Origin: Escallonia rubra
Taxonomy: Eukaryota; Streptophyta; Magnoliopsida; Escalloniales; Escalloniaceae
Direction: 5' to 3'
Assembly: GCA_033065855.1 (NCBI GenBank)
Contig: JAVXUO010000192.1
Location: forward strand, 434,001-498,000
DNA: 64,000 nt
Part shown: piece by piece, positions 47,601 to 58,406 of the stretch
Numbering within the stretch: the first letter of the stretch is position 1
Layout of the letters: the number at the start of each line of letters is the position of its first letter
Program-made: the position numbers and the translations under genes
The notes under the pieces: generated by a model
What the model saw: only the letters and a program-made list of their open reading frames with translations
What the model was told of the DNA's origin: nothing
Database searches by the model: none

Positions 47601-50600
47601 GGCCGGGCCAGAGGAGAGGGATATCCAGGCCCAGTCCAAGCCTTGGCCCTAGGCCCAATATTTAAGGCAGAGCTTGGGCCGGGCTCGGGCCCAACAATTT
47701 TTTTTTCAAAAATTCTTGTTATTCATTTTCAAAATACTGAGGTTATTCCTCAAGGCCCTTTGACACTTCAACCAATCCATGGAATTAAATTTAGAATTCA
47801 ATTCACCTTTTTTTAAAATTACATAATTTTTATTTATGTTTAGAACACATAAAAAAATGAAAATGTGATAAAAAATTTTATAATTATTCCTTTGGCTTGT
47901 GATGCAAAAGACATTATGATAAATTATTTTAATGTATTGGTAACACTACATGATGATAGTAGTGCGTAAATAGCTGCAATATAAGTTAAATGTTCTTGAA
48001 AATTTAAATTTATATAAAATAAACTTTATTCCAAGATATTAAATTGATATCCTCTACTTATTCTCTAGTAATTTTTAGTTCGTAACATATTAGAAAAATA
48101 ATGTGATATTATCACCTATAAGAGAAAACAGTGTAACATGTATATGCACATTGGATAAGTAATTTTACTACTTGCTTTTAGGTGTATATGTTTTCTAGGT
48201 ATCCAAAGCGAATCAATCGTACATTAATTACATCATTTACCTAAACTAGTTTTGATATCGTGTTTTGCACACTGGAACACTGCCATACAATTTTAAAATA
48301 CTAAACTATGTAGGAAGAGTCTCTTTCCACCTTGTGGTCGTTGCTAAAAAGTTAACTATTATTTTTAGCAACAAAAAATAATTAAAAAACGCATGAGAAG
48401 TTGCAAATAGTATTTTTCAACACGCGATAAGAGTGCTATTATATTACTTACTTATAAATTAATATACAAAGAAACACCACTATATGTCAACTCTTTAAAG
48501 AAAATGAGACTTTTCTTTTTTAAAATTTTAGTAACATAAAGTATAATCTAACTTGTAAATGGATAGATTCTCATACCACAAATAAGAAAAAAAAAGTGTT
48601 GAGAGAGAGAGAGAGAGAGAAGAGAGAGATAACGCGCTTGAAGTAGAATATAAGCGAGGAGAAAGATGCAATTACTAATTTGATAATCAAATTTAAAAAT
48701 AAATTACAAACAACTTAAAGTTAATTTAATGATTGATTTACAAACCAAAATCGTAAACTTATATTGTCACAAACATTAAGTATTGTGGATCATAAATAAA
48801 AATAAAAATGCAAAAAGTTGGTGATGATTAGTGATTAGTTTACAAAACATTAATATAAGCCTTTTATTTTCAATCAAAACCATCAAATTAGTTTTTGTTA
48901 TGTGCAAATGGTACAAGTGGGAGTATATTGTACTCAAAATTTTATAATGAGATGAAGAGAAAAGAAATATGCATGTCCAAAAAGTTAAGTAGAAAGAGAA
49001 AAATATGAGGTAGAGAGAGAATAAGGCGCGAGAAAGAATGGGAAAGAGAAAAAAAGTAAGTAATTCAAAATGGTTTAGGGACAAAGGACCGGGCCATAAT
49101 AGGGCCGAAAAGCGGGTCACAACTAGGGCCAGAACCGAGACAGGGCCGAGCTAGCCCTAAAAAATGGGCCGGTTTCGGGCAAACCCATTTTTTAGGGCCT
49201 GACCTGGGACTTTTTAGTGCCGGGCTAGGCCGGATAAAAATGGAAAAATTCAGGCCTGGCCCAAGGCCCTACGGGGTTAGGGCCGCCACTGTTCATCGTT
49301 AGGGTCGGGCTAGCCCGGGCCAATTTAGGGCCAGGTCGGCCCGGCCCTTTTGACATCTCTATTTTTTAATCCTAACTGTCGTCGGCTTCACCTTTCATGT
49401 TGTTGGACTGGCACGCTACGACTCTAAAAGTACCGATGATTAGACTTGTGGATTTGAAACTTTATTAAGAGCCCGGCCCATTTGGAATTAATTTTTTAAA
49501 AGTAAATTTTAACTTAAATCTTAATCAGTTTTTAAATTAAATTAAATTTACTCTAAACAATTAATTTGATGTTTGACAAAAGTAGTTGTAGACTAGCTTA
49601 AAGGTACAAGAAGCATTTGGATTTGTATCAGTTTTACTATGACAAAATGACCATAGAGGACGCTTAATAGATAATTTTCTAATATCTATTTTTTAAAATG
49701 ATGTTAACATAACTTTTGTTTGTAAATAACTATAATATACAAATAAATTATGACAAAAGATCGATATTCTCACCGACCTCTAAAAATTGTTACTTCTGAT
49801 TTTGAATTAAAAATACCGACAATCTCGCGTTAAAGCTTATAATATGTTAACTTCTCCAAATTAGTTAAACGATATGGTATGTCCTTTGATGGGGACATTA
49901 TAATAAATTAGAACGTCAAACTTGATTATGAGAAAAATGATATTTTCAAAATCCTCACTTTCCAAGATTATGGATTAAATCAATTTTTAACTTTTTGAGA
50001 CAAATTAAATCTCTTAATATTTTTTATAAAACACCTACTTGTCTGATTTAATAATATGATGAAATCAGGTTTGATCATACCGAAATGAATCATAAATACC
50101 CTCCAAAGGTATCATGTCAATGACACTAGAGTTTCAAATAAGTACTGCATAATTTCAGACTATTATTCCCGAGCATATATGAGCACTCGATTGGAAGGGG
50201 AGGGAGGGTTTGATGTGATATGAGGAGCGGTTAAGGGAGGCAGAGAGTTATTTCACAATATATCAAGTTGTCCTAATTAGTCATGGCCTTGATCCAAGAC
50301 CAGCTAATATTTTCTATGGTAAATTACACACGGCACCCCTGAGGTTTTCCCTAAACAACACACGGCCCCCCATATCTTTTTTAATTATACTCCGCTCCCT
50401 GAGGTTTGTACCCGCATTTCACAGAGCTACACAAATTTGACGGGGACCCTAACTCTGTTTGGAGATTTCCTGACACCTTACTTTTTGATTTTTTCATCCC
50501 CAAACTACCCTCCCTTTCTCGAATAAAACCCTTCTTGCCCTTCAGGGTTTTTCTTCTTCTTTTTCTTCTTTCTCTTCCCCCTTTGCAGACCCTTTTCTTT

Positions 50601-51305
50601 CTCCTTGTTCCTCCCTTTCTTTCTTCCCTTCATTCTTTCCCTTCTAACCAAAAAATGTCAAGGTCAGGAAATAGTGAGGAATGGTTGGATATACCGTATA
50701 ATTTGCGATACTACTTACATCACCATAAATACACACACTAACATGATATAACTCTGTACTTGAAATCATTTTTCTTTTTGGGCTCATAATGTTCTCCAAA
50801 GAAATGGAAAAGATAAGAAAATAGTGAATTTGTGAAGCACGTCATGTCTTTCTAGTGTTGCTTCACCCCCCAACACCCCCCACACCTCCCTAATGACTAT
50901 CTTTCTCTTCCATCGCTTTCTCCTTTTTCCTTTTTGAAATGAAACATCTTGCATTCATTCCAAAACATAACATCAATTGGTTATGGCTTTCCTTGCTTGA
51001 TCGTACATCTTCCTATTTTCTTCACGGGGTATCTGTTTAAGATTACAGTACACCAAACCACAGCCAAATTCTCCTTCCAGTTCTCAACCAAGTCCAGTTT
51101 TAGTTTTTTGGACTACAGACTGGCAATCTGTTTTCACATCCACTTGTGATCAGTTCTCTCTTGCAACATATGTTATACATAGATGGTAGAAAGAAACTCT
51201 GCTGCAGCTTACCATTGGTGGCCGAGCGTTTAAAATTCTCAATAACTTTTGAATATGTGTTGCCAGCTGCTTAGATCTATCACTTCACACACACACACAC
51301 ACTCC

Positions 51306-51350
<45 letters not shown>

Positions 51351-53823
51351 TAAGTAGGTGGGTATACTATCTCTCACTATATGTATGTATTTGTATGTAC
51401 ACACCCATGTGTATACGTACATAACATTTTTTGTTTGGATCCGACAGGTCTGGTTTCTATAAACAGTGGCGGATCGGAGAGTTTGCAACAACATTATGTT
51501 CCAAAATAGCAACCTAAGGGAGTTTTACAGGGAAAGTAGCTCATGCTTTGGTATTCCAAGTAGCAAAAGACTGAGGGAGCAAGATTTTTACTGGGCATAT
51601 GAAGAAACTAGTTTACAGAGCAGTGCCAAACCAAGTACATATACCTACCTAAGCACATCTGAAAAAGTACCCCACAAGAATAAATAAAGGAAGATGCTGC
51701 TTTTTACATAGTGTAGTTAAGTTGATATTTGCATTCCAATTTCAAAGCTCACAATTAACTTTCATGGTAGAATTTGTTAAACAAGCATCGCCAAAAATAT
51801 CAAGAAGTAGTACTTAAATGTTCTAATGAATATGAGAAAGAAAGGGAAAGAGTGCAAGAATATCAAGTATACTTTTAATGTTTTCATACCCATGGAGCAT
51901 GTGTTTATACAAAGGAGGGTAGAAATGTCTTTTTATGTCAAGGTTAGGAAATAGTGAGGAATGGTTGGAAATAGTGAGCACTGTGTAGTTATATAAGAGG
52001 GTAGAAATGTCTTTTAATTTTTTGTCCAGCCGTTAACACCGTCAAAGAAATCTAGATTTTATGAGCGGAGTGTAATTAAAAAAGATAGGGGGGACGTGTG
52101 TAGTTTAGGGCAAACCTCAGGGGTGCCGTGTGTAATTTACCCTATTTTGTAACAAAGCTTCTAAATGCATAAAAGCTAGTCATAGCAGTAGCGGTGATTA
52201 AAAAGTGTCGACAACAGACCCCCCCCTAAACGCATAGCATATTACATTACCAAATTATTAAGTTTATTTCTTTTGACAAAAACTCTAAGAGCCAATGTGG
52301 AAGTTGTGATCCAATCCTAATACCAACGGGCCATATAAATTATAACCATATGAAAAAAAAAAAATGCGGTAGTTTTGATCGTGACACCAATATCACATAG
52401 GGCAAGAGGAGGAAACGGCAAAGAAAAAAATGGCTTAATTTACTTTTACTTTATGGTGACTATCAAGATTATATATAAATGAACAAGGTGAAAGCTTCAG
52501 GGCACTCGTATCCTGCTTTCTTTATCCTCACCTGTGAGATCTGGCCATTGAGACTTCTTGCGTTGCTCCACTTTGGATATTGGTTAAAAATCCCCTAAGG
52601 CCAAACACAGACAGAAAAGATATGAATCATATGGTAAATCAATGGACAAAATCTATGAAGGAGGAAGGGATAAGCTAAATAGGTTGATTGTCCATTTCAA
52701 ACTTCCAAAGGTTTTAGCTTTCGGTCTTACCCTTTGATCTCGTTTCAGTATAGACTTATCATTGAAACAAAACTATGAGATAAGATTTAATTAGTTTTAA
52801 AACAATAATATCATTTGTAGAAGACGAAAATAATGAAAACAGAATCACAACCACTAATTACAACGGTACATTAAAAAGGATAAGAGCATCCAAGATGCAG
52901 TATGAAACAGAAAAAATTTGGCTGCTACCCGGGTTGAATGAATCTTCCTCCTACCCCCATGTAGTGATAATTAATGGTTGTTAAATCTTTCTAGTGATTT
53001 TTATTTAGTGACGCTAAAAAAATATTGTTAAGAGCTGTCGCTGAAAGTGTTAACAGAAAAGCCACTAGAGACATATAGTGACTATTAATTGTCAATATAT
53101 ATGGGGTTGAAGGAAGATTCTTACAACCGGAGTAGCAGTCAAAGTTTGCTCGAAACGGAAAAAATTTGAAACGTGAAAATTTGAAAAATATAGTTTCTCA
53201 CTTAAAAGAACTATGCCATTTTTCTCAAACTTTATTTCGTATACAGTAGTACCTCATTCATATTAACTTATCGCGAAGGATTGGGGCCTTAGGCTTGGCC
53301 CCCGTCGTTATTGTATTTACAGTCAATACTCACTACAAACATAATTTAATTATAAAAGAAAATGAGATGCAATCCCCAGAAAGTACAAACAGTTGCAGTA
53401 GTTGTCAATTAGTATGTGCATATCGATCGCCAATTGTGCTGTTTTTCTGTGGGAGTAGTTTGCTTGTTTTTGAGTGAATACAGTAAAACTAATACGCAGT
53501 ACGTAGTAGATACCAAAAGTGACAGGGTTGGATCTAAAGAACCAAGGCTTGAATTTTGCAACATGGTGGGTGGTACGCGAAAGAGATGTCAAACTTACAT
53601 ACTTGGTAGAAGGGGAATAAAGAGGAGAGAGCTTATGAGCAACACCAAGGGCTTCAAGTGCAAGCCAAGCATTTGGGAAGAGGGTCAATCCAGAACCAGT
53701 TGCCCTCAGCCCTTCGGATCTCTCCAACACCAACGCTCGTACCCCATACCTCTTCAGCGCCACCGCCGTAGCCAACCCCGCTATCCCGGCCCCTACTATC
53801 ACCACACCCTTCACCTCCCCCAT
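43189..53823 (-). CDS. FAD-dependent monooxygenase (zeaxanthin epoxidase/urate hydroxylase-like), 5 exons
   Basis: The exons are 53823-53603, 52594-52532, 45073-44899, 44392-44161 and 43751-43189. The introns begin GTATGT, GTGAGG, GTGAGT and GTTAGC and end in AG. The reading frame stays open for 417 residues, typical for plant group A flavin monooxygenases (about 400-430). Motifs seen are the Rossmann FAD-binding GAGIAG (residues 11-16) followed by [20 protein letters not shown], the DG motif [14 protein letters not shown] (155-168), and the GD motif [15 protein letters not shown] (297-311). The family uses NAD(P)H and O2 to hydroxylate or epoxidise small molecules; the substrate is unknown. 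There is no clear transit peptide. Intron 2 is 7.46 kb and full of transposons. Exon 2 (21 codons) is easy to miss. Without it the gene looks like two broken halves. Confidence 0.93.
44013..44142. repeat. Intron 4 copy of the short repeat also found in intron 1
   Basis: Matches 53021-53158 (CTAAGAGTTGTCGTTGAAAT ... GACTATTAATTGTCACTATA ... AGCTAAAGTTTGTTC). Confidence 0.75.
44549..44601. repeat. (TA)n microsatellite in intron 3 of the monooxygenase gene
   Basis: About 25 uninterrupted AT units. Likely polymorphic. Confidence 0.97.
45670..46880. mobile_element. Non-autonomous Mutator-like element (1,211 bp)
   Basis: Terminal inverted repeats of about 190 bp start GGGTTAATTTTACGCTACAC at both ends (45670 onward, and in complement from 46880). 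An exact 9-bp duplication, CTTGTTAGG, flanks them at 45661-45669 and 46881-46889. Long inverted ends with 9-bp duplications define Mutator-like elements. The C-rich interior (45860-46690) encodes nothing recognisable. The element lies in intron 2 of the monooxygenase gene. Confidence 0.94.
46611..46642. repeat. GA-rich microsatellite
   Basis: Repeated GAGAGA and AGAGAGAA units inside the Mutator-like element. Confidence 0.85.
47497..49362. mobile_element. Probable hAT-like non-autonomous element with GGGCC-rich ends
   Basis: AGATGTCAATGGGCCAGG at the left and, in complement, AGATGTCAAAAGGGCCGGGC at the right are inverted ends. About 200 bp of GGGCC-rich sequence (CAGGCCCAAGCC types) flanks an AT-rich core. 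The 'GATGTCAA-GGGC' end type is common in plant hAT MITEs. I could not see an 8-bp duplication. It lies in intron 2 of the monooxygenase gene. Confidence 0.6.
49470..50104. mobile_element. Diverged copy of the MITE at 17197-17855
   Basis: Blocks such as AGTTGTAGACTAGCTTAAAG, ATGACAAAATGACCATA and GATTATGGATTAAATCA occur in the same order as in the 17 kb MITE, at about 75-80% identity by eye. The ends have decayed. It lies in intron 2 of the monooxygenase gene. Confidence 0.7.
50318..52141. mobile_element. Non-autonomous element with ~85 bp inverted ends (GGTAAATTACACACGGCACC)
   Basis: GGTAAATTACACACGGCACC at 50318 and its complement ending at 52141 start inverted repeats of about 85 bp. They are about 85% alike and reach ATACTCCGCTC / GAGCGGAGTGT. 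The size and ends suggest a Mutator-like MITE, but the 9-bp flanks (ATTTTCTAT and CTATTTTGT) do not match. Inside, a 35-bp segment (TGTCAAGGT(C/T)AGGAAATAGT...) occurs at 50656 and 51936. (CA)n and (CT)n runs are at 51289-51349. Confidence 0.7.
51287..51349. repeat. Compound (CA)n C-tract (CT)n microsatellite
   Basis: CACACACACACA, then 12 Cs, then about 15 CT units. Confidence 0.95.
53021..53158. repeat. Short repeat shared between introns 1 and 4 of the monooxygenase gene
   Basis: About 140 bp (TTAAGAGCTGTCGCTGAAAG ... GACTATTAATTGTCAATATA ... CAGTCAAAGTTTGCTC) matches 44013-44142 in intron 4, about 80% alike and in the same orientation. It is probably a MITE pair rather than a gene-internal duplication. 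Confidence 0.75.
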
Positions 53824-54003
53824 CTCCCTCAGGCTTTAGATCTCTCTGCTTATTGGAATAGTATGGCTAGAAGGCCAGTGGGTTTGTTTAGCATGCAATT
53901 ATGCAACCGCTTGCGTCATGCATGACTGCTTTACTGGCTATATTAAAGTCAGCACGCGGGGAAATTCTATTAAACAAAGCCTGCTGGCTGGGCTGAAATC
54001 TTA

Positions 54004-54010
54004 TTATATA
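54004..54010 (-). promoter_or_regulatory. Possible TATA box of the monooxygenase gene
   Basis: TATATAA on the minus strand lies 181 bp before the start codon, in the 350 bp between the gene and the hAT MITE at 54175. A second weak candidate (TTTAATATAG) is near 53942. Positional evidence only. Confidence 0.3.
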
Positions 54011-54174
54011 GTACTCCGTTTATACTAGTGGCTATCAATGCACTTGGATAGTATGCATTTAAAAAAATTTATTCGTTCATCTAGTAAAAATTTAAATATC
54101 ACACACCACTTTTTTATTGCATATATTTCACCTTTGTCGCTTAACGTTTAAGTAATACTTTATTAAGACACAAG

Positions 54175-54879
54175 TAGGGATGGCAATGGGGCGGATCGGA
54201 TGCGGATCTTATAAGATCCGCACCCGCCCCGTTACCCTTGAAATCCCACTCCGCTCCGCACGGGGTTATACAATCTCAAATCCATATCCGACCCTAAAAT
54301 GCTTTAAAAAACCCTTCCCCGCCCCGCCCCACCCCACAGCTATGCGAAATTGGCAGCAGATCACTTCTTCTAGATCACGGCTTGCTGATGGCTCGCTGTT
54401 GAGTCAGTCGCCGATGGTGCCGTTATGTAAGTCGCGACAGTGCAGGTCAATCGCCATGATGCAGTAACGTCAATCGCCACGGCGCAGGTCAGTCACCACG
54501 GTGCCGTTGGGTCAGTCGAGAGTCGCATCCTCGTAGGTCAGTCGCCGTCTCGCCGACGGTGCGAAGGAGAGGGAGAGAAGATGAGGCGCGACGGCGGTGC
54601 GACACCTTTGTTGTCGGTAGAAAGTGAGATTGATTGGAAAATAGGGTTTTGGGGAATGGGGGCTGATAAGGGCATCTTATATATGCTATGATTAAAGGAT
54701 GAATAAGGTTAATATAGCCGGGGGGGGGGGGGGTTGGGCCTAAATACCATACCCGCCCCTAACCCGTTGCGGATTTTTTAAAAAAAAAACCATACCCGCC
54801 CCACGCCCCGGTCAAAGTCAAAATAACCCGCTCCTACTGGGGCGGAGATCCGCGGGTTCGGATTTTTTTGCCATCCCTA
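54175..54879. mobile_element. Non-autonomous hAT element (705 bp)
   Basis: TAGGGATGGCAATGGGGCGG and, in complement, TAGGGATGGCAAAAAAATCC form the ends. The 8-bp flanks GACACAAG (54167-54174) and GAGACAAG (54880-54887) match at 7 of 8 positions. Ends are rich in GGCGGATC/GGGGCGGG, with a 12-G run at about 54720. It lies 350 bp upstream of the monooxygenase start codon and could influence its promoter. Confidence 0.85.
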
Positions 54880-54887
54880 GAGACAAG

Positions 54888-56025
54888 AATGAAGTGTAGG
54901 TCATATTCATCTAGTATTCTGTATTCTGTCAAGGACTTTGGCAAAAATTTAAAACCTTATTAATCTACCTTATTAATCGAATGAAAAAGGCATTCCCTAT
55001 TTATCCATAAAATGTTTAATTACATCAAAGATTCTTAAAAATATAACCAACCCACACAATTTTAACCGAGTCAACATCGATTTTGAACCGCAAACACGAT
55101 TTTGTACGGCAAACTATCTTGTGAAAGGTGGCATCAGCACTTGAAATTCAAATATAAAACTCATTTGTAATTACTCCGGTACAAAAGTTCCCTCCATGCC
55201 ATCCTTGTTATTGAAATTTTTAGTTGTAGCCAAGGCCAGTTTCCTCATTTAGACGCATGAATTCTGCCTTTGAAATATTTCTTAACCAAAGCTAACTCCA
55301 CTTCCCAACTATCAGCGCTCGAATGAATATTCGGCCTATACAAAGTCTTGTCCATATATATCCAAAAGGTACCAAAGATTATTAACAGCTTGAGTCAGTA
55401 GCTAGACAAGATAAAATAACCTTGACAACAGTCTACACTAACTTCTTAAGCATGTCACCTACAAGGTAAAAATACAATCACTGGTTATTGATATATACCT
55501 CATAACTTCATTGCTCATTGTCATATTACTATTTACTTACATTAAGCAGCATCTTTTACAAAGAAATGAAACTCTACTGTGACCAGACACTAAACTAAGC
55601 AATGCCAAATGAATTTAGACAAACACAGGGAGGAGATATTCTTTATTGAGTTAGAACTCCCGAGCACCGTAACAACCAGAATCACTTTGGAGACTACACT
55701 GCAAATGCAGTGGCGAAAGCAATCATAGATTTAACAAAGGAAACAAATCAAGGAAACATGTCAAAATATAAGGTCAAAGCTTACAAATGATCAATCTATG
55801 ACCTGTAGTCTAAGCCCAATAAAAAAAGTACGATGCACACTACATTGATTATGAACAGAATCAAAGCAATCATGTGAAACGTTGAATGTGGCCTATAATC
55901 ATATCTAGAAATAACATATTCACATTCATCATGGAATCAGTCATCATCGTCTGCATATTTCATTTATGCAATCAAAATTAATTGCCCGATAAATATGAGC
56001 GACTTAACTTTTTTCTTGTCCCATA
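54888..56025. other. Intergenic stretch, no gene seen
   Basis: AT-rich with no frame over 60 codons. No element termini are recognised. Confidence 0.55.
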
Positions 56026-56034
56026 GTATAATTC

Positions 56035-56243
56035 GAGGTAACAACACATATGATCCCTAAACTTTTGGTCGTTCTCATGTGTAGTCCCTGTATTTTAAAA
56101 TTGGTGAGATCATTCCTTATACTTTTTAAATATACTCACTGAAGTCCTTTTCCACACGGCCGTCTGTTTTCAGCCATTAATGTGACTTTTGGTGGGGGTA
56201 TTTTCGTCCCTTCCCCTCCTCGGTTTCCCTAAAAAAATAAACC
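56035..56243 (+). repeat. Left terminal inverted repeat of the MULE
   Basis: Partner of 62810-63018. Landmarks shared with the complement of the right end are TTTAAAATTGGT, AGTCCTTTTCCACACGGCCG, TGACTTTTGGTGGGGATATT-like sequence and CCCTAAAAAAATAAACC. Confidence 0.93.
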
Positions 56244-56265
56244 AGTTGTTTCCCTATTTCCTACT

Positions 56266-57437
56266 CACTACAAGAGAAGACGGATTCAGCGACGGACTTT
56301 TAGCGACGGAAGGAATTCCGTCCCTAAAACCACTTTCAGCGACAGATTCCATCATCAATAAAAAATCGTCGATAAAAATTTTTAACGACGGAAGTATCCG
56401 TTGGTAAAAGTATTTGCCAACGGACTTTTATAGACAAACTTTTATCGACAGACAAAACCGTCGCTAAATATATTATAGAAATTTATAATTTTCGATGATT
56501 TTTAAAAAATATTTAAGCGACGGAATAATTTCGTCGGTGGAAACAGGACTTTTACTGACGGCGTCTTCCCATCGCTAAAAGTCCTATCTTAAATCTCAGA
56601 TCCCCTTTCTTTCTTTTCTTTCTCCCGTCTCTCTCTCTCTCTCTCTCTCTCAATCATATCTCACTGGCGTTCCATCGGCGTTCTTACTCTGGCGAGGACA
56701 TCTACGGCAACCCACCCTCCGACGCCACGCCACCTCCAGCCCCCTCTCGTGCCCTCCTAGCTTGTACCCCCCTCCCGCTCTCGTGCCCTCCTGGCTTGTA
56801 CTCTTCTCCCCTCCCCTAACCGATTGTATCCGGTTCTGGGCTTGTACATTATATTTTTCATTATAGTAAACATTTTTTAAAGTTATATATAGTTGTTTTG
56901 TGTTTGTTGTAGGGTTAAATAATTGTTGATCGATCAGCAATTATTTAACCCTAATGTGCATTTGGGGATCGTGCCTTGTTGTTGAGACTTGAATTTGATT
57001 ACAGGTTTGGGCATTAAAAAAATAAAAAAACAAATATATATATATATTTTTTTACTTTTAGCGACGGATTCATTTCATCGCTAAAAGTCTTTCCTAAATC
57101 TCAACTTTTAACGACAGAATATTCCGTCTTTAAAAATGGTATTTAGCGACGGATATTCCGTCGCTGAAAGTTTATTCCGTCACTAAATATTTACCAAATA
57201 AATTATTTTTGAAAAAAAAAATTAATTAAAATACGGAAAATACAATTAGCGACAAAAATGCCGTCGCTAAATGTATAAAGAATCCCGTCGCTGAAAGTCC
57301 AATATTAGACTATGAATTTTTTAATTCTGTCGTAAAACTTTTAGTGATGGCGCTTCCGTCGCTAATACTTTTAGCGACGAATTATAAGTTTTTAGCGACG
57401 GATTTCCCTATCGCCAAAGGTCTTATTTCTTGTAGTG
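56266..57437. mobile_element. Non-autonomous CACTA element (1,172 bp) nested in the MULE
   Basis: It starts CACTACAAGAGAAGACGG at 56266 and ends TTCTTGTAGTG at 57437. Subterminal GCGACGGA repeats occupy 56280-56580 and 57055-57425. The 3-bp flanks are ACT and GCT, matching 2 of 3. The middle (56650-56960) is similar to 335-560 of the first CACTA element in inverse orientation, so it is a deletion derivative of that family. A minus-strand frame here is a remnant of the element's second ORF. Confidence 0.92.
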
Positions 57438-57527
57438 GCTCAAGTTCACCAAGAAATACTTCCACACTCATTGACCCACAACCCAGCCCCTGGAAGATAA
57501 GCCAACTTGTGGCCATAGCATCGATAT

Positions 57528-57931
57528 ATGGAAGCTCGATGCTTTTGTGGAGTGAGTGCAAAGTTAAGCACTTCATGGACAGACCTCAATCCAGGAAGGA
57601 GGTTTTATGTTTGCGAGATCAATGGGGGTAAATTGCAATTTTGATATTCTTTCTTTTTTCTTAATGAGTTGTTTTTTTTAATTCATTTTGTAGCTTTAAA
57701 GTTGCGTTAACTTATATGCACACCAAATATTTGTAGAATGGCTCATGTGGATATTTTGAGTGGTATGATCTCCCTATCAGCCGTAAATCATGTCAACTGA
57801 TTCCTGGGCTCTTGCAAAAGATTAAAAGCATGGATGCTCATATTACAAGGCGCACTCAAAGGGAAAAGAAGCTTTGGATGGCTATATTCTTGTCATATCT
57901 GATGGCACTGGTGTTTTGGTGTCTAAAGTAG
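57528..57931 (+). CDS. GRF-type zinc-finger small membrane-anchored protein in the MULE
   Basis: Exon 1 (57528-57627) opens at ATG and reads MEARCFCGVSAKLSTSW then TDLNPGRRFYVCEINGG. Exon 2 (57737-57931) reads NGSCGYFEWYDLPISRKSCQ and ends with a hydrophobic segment, LWMAIFLSYLMALVFWCLK. C-x-C-G ... S-x-T ... NPGRRFY-x-C ... CGYFEW-x-D is the full GRF zinc-finger signature (PF06839). A C-terminal membrane anchor is common in small plant proteins of this type. The predicted donor follows a run of five Gs. With four Gs the two exons would join in phase (NG|NGSCG), so a one-base gain or another donor is needed. It is transcribed toward the transposase gene, inside the MULE. GRF domains bind nucleic acid in other proteins; the function here is unknown. 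Confidence 0.68.
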
Positions 57932-58406
57932 TGGTTAGGTGTGTTCCTGGAGTCTAGTTATTGTGTACCCAAATGGCATTGTAAATTATGGACTCCAGTT
58001 TATTTTGATGCAAGTAGATGGCCTAAAGTTAATGCGATGGACTCCAGTTTGTTTTGATGGAATGTGCCTGAAATAAGTTACTTTTATGCAATGGGAAGTG
58101 AAATGCATGGTTAAATGCAGTACCTACACAAAAGACATAACTCCATGAGCAATGATACTATCAAACAACATAAAAGGCACCACATGTATTACCATTAACA
58201 AGCTACCAATTCATTACATAAAAAAACACAACAGGAAGTTAAAGTTCCAATCAAGCTCATGATTACCAATGAAAAGCTACGAATTCATTACATTAAAAGA
58301 CACAACACAAAAGACAAAGTTCTAATCACACATCCAGCTACCAACATAACAAGGTACATAAACATGTAGCAAGGCCCCAATTCCTAAACACATATCCAAG
58401 GACTCA

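Noticed and set aside
51463..51480. hAT-like end AGTGGCGGATC
   Set aside because: Isolated short match with no partner end or flanking duplication.
50318..52141. 9-bp target duplication proving a Mutator-like element
   Set aside because: Flanks ATTTTCTAT and CTATTTTGT do not match, so only the inverted ends are claimed.
53416..53925. 169-codon plus-strand frame
   Set aside because: It is the antisense of exon 1 of the monooxygenase, whose minus-strand reading has the FAD-binding motif.
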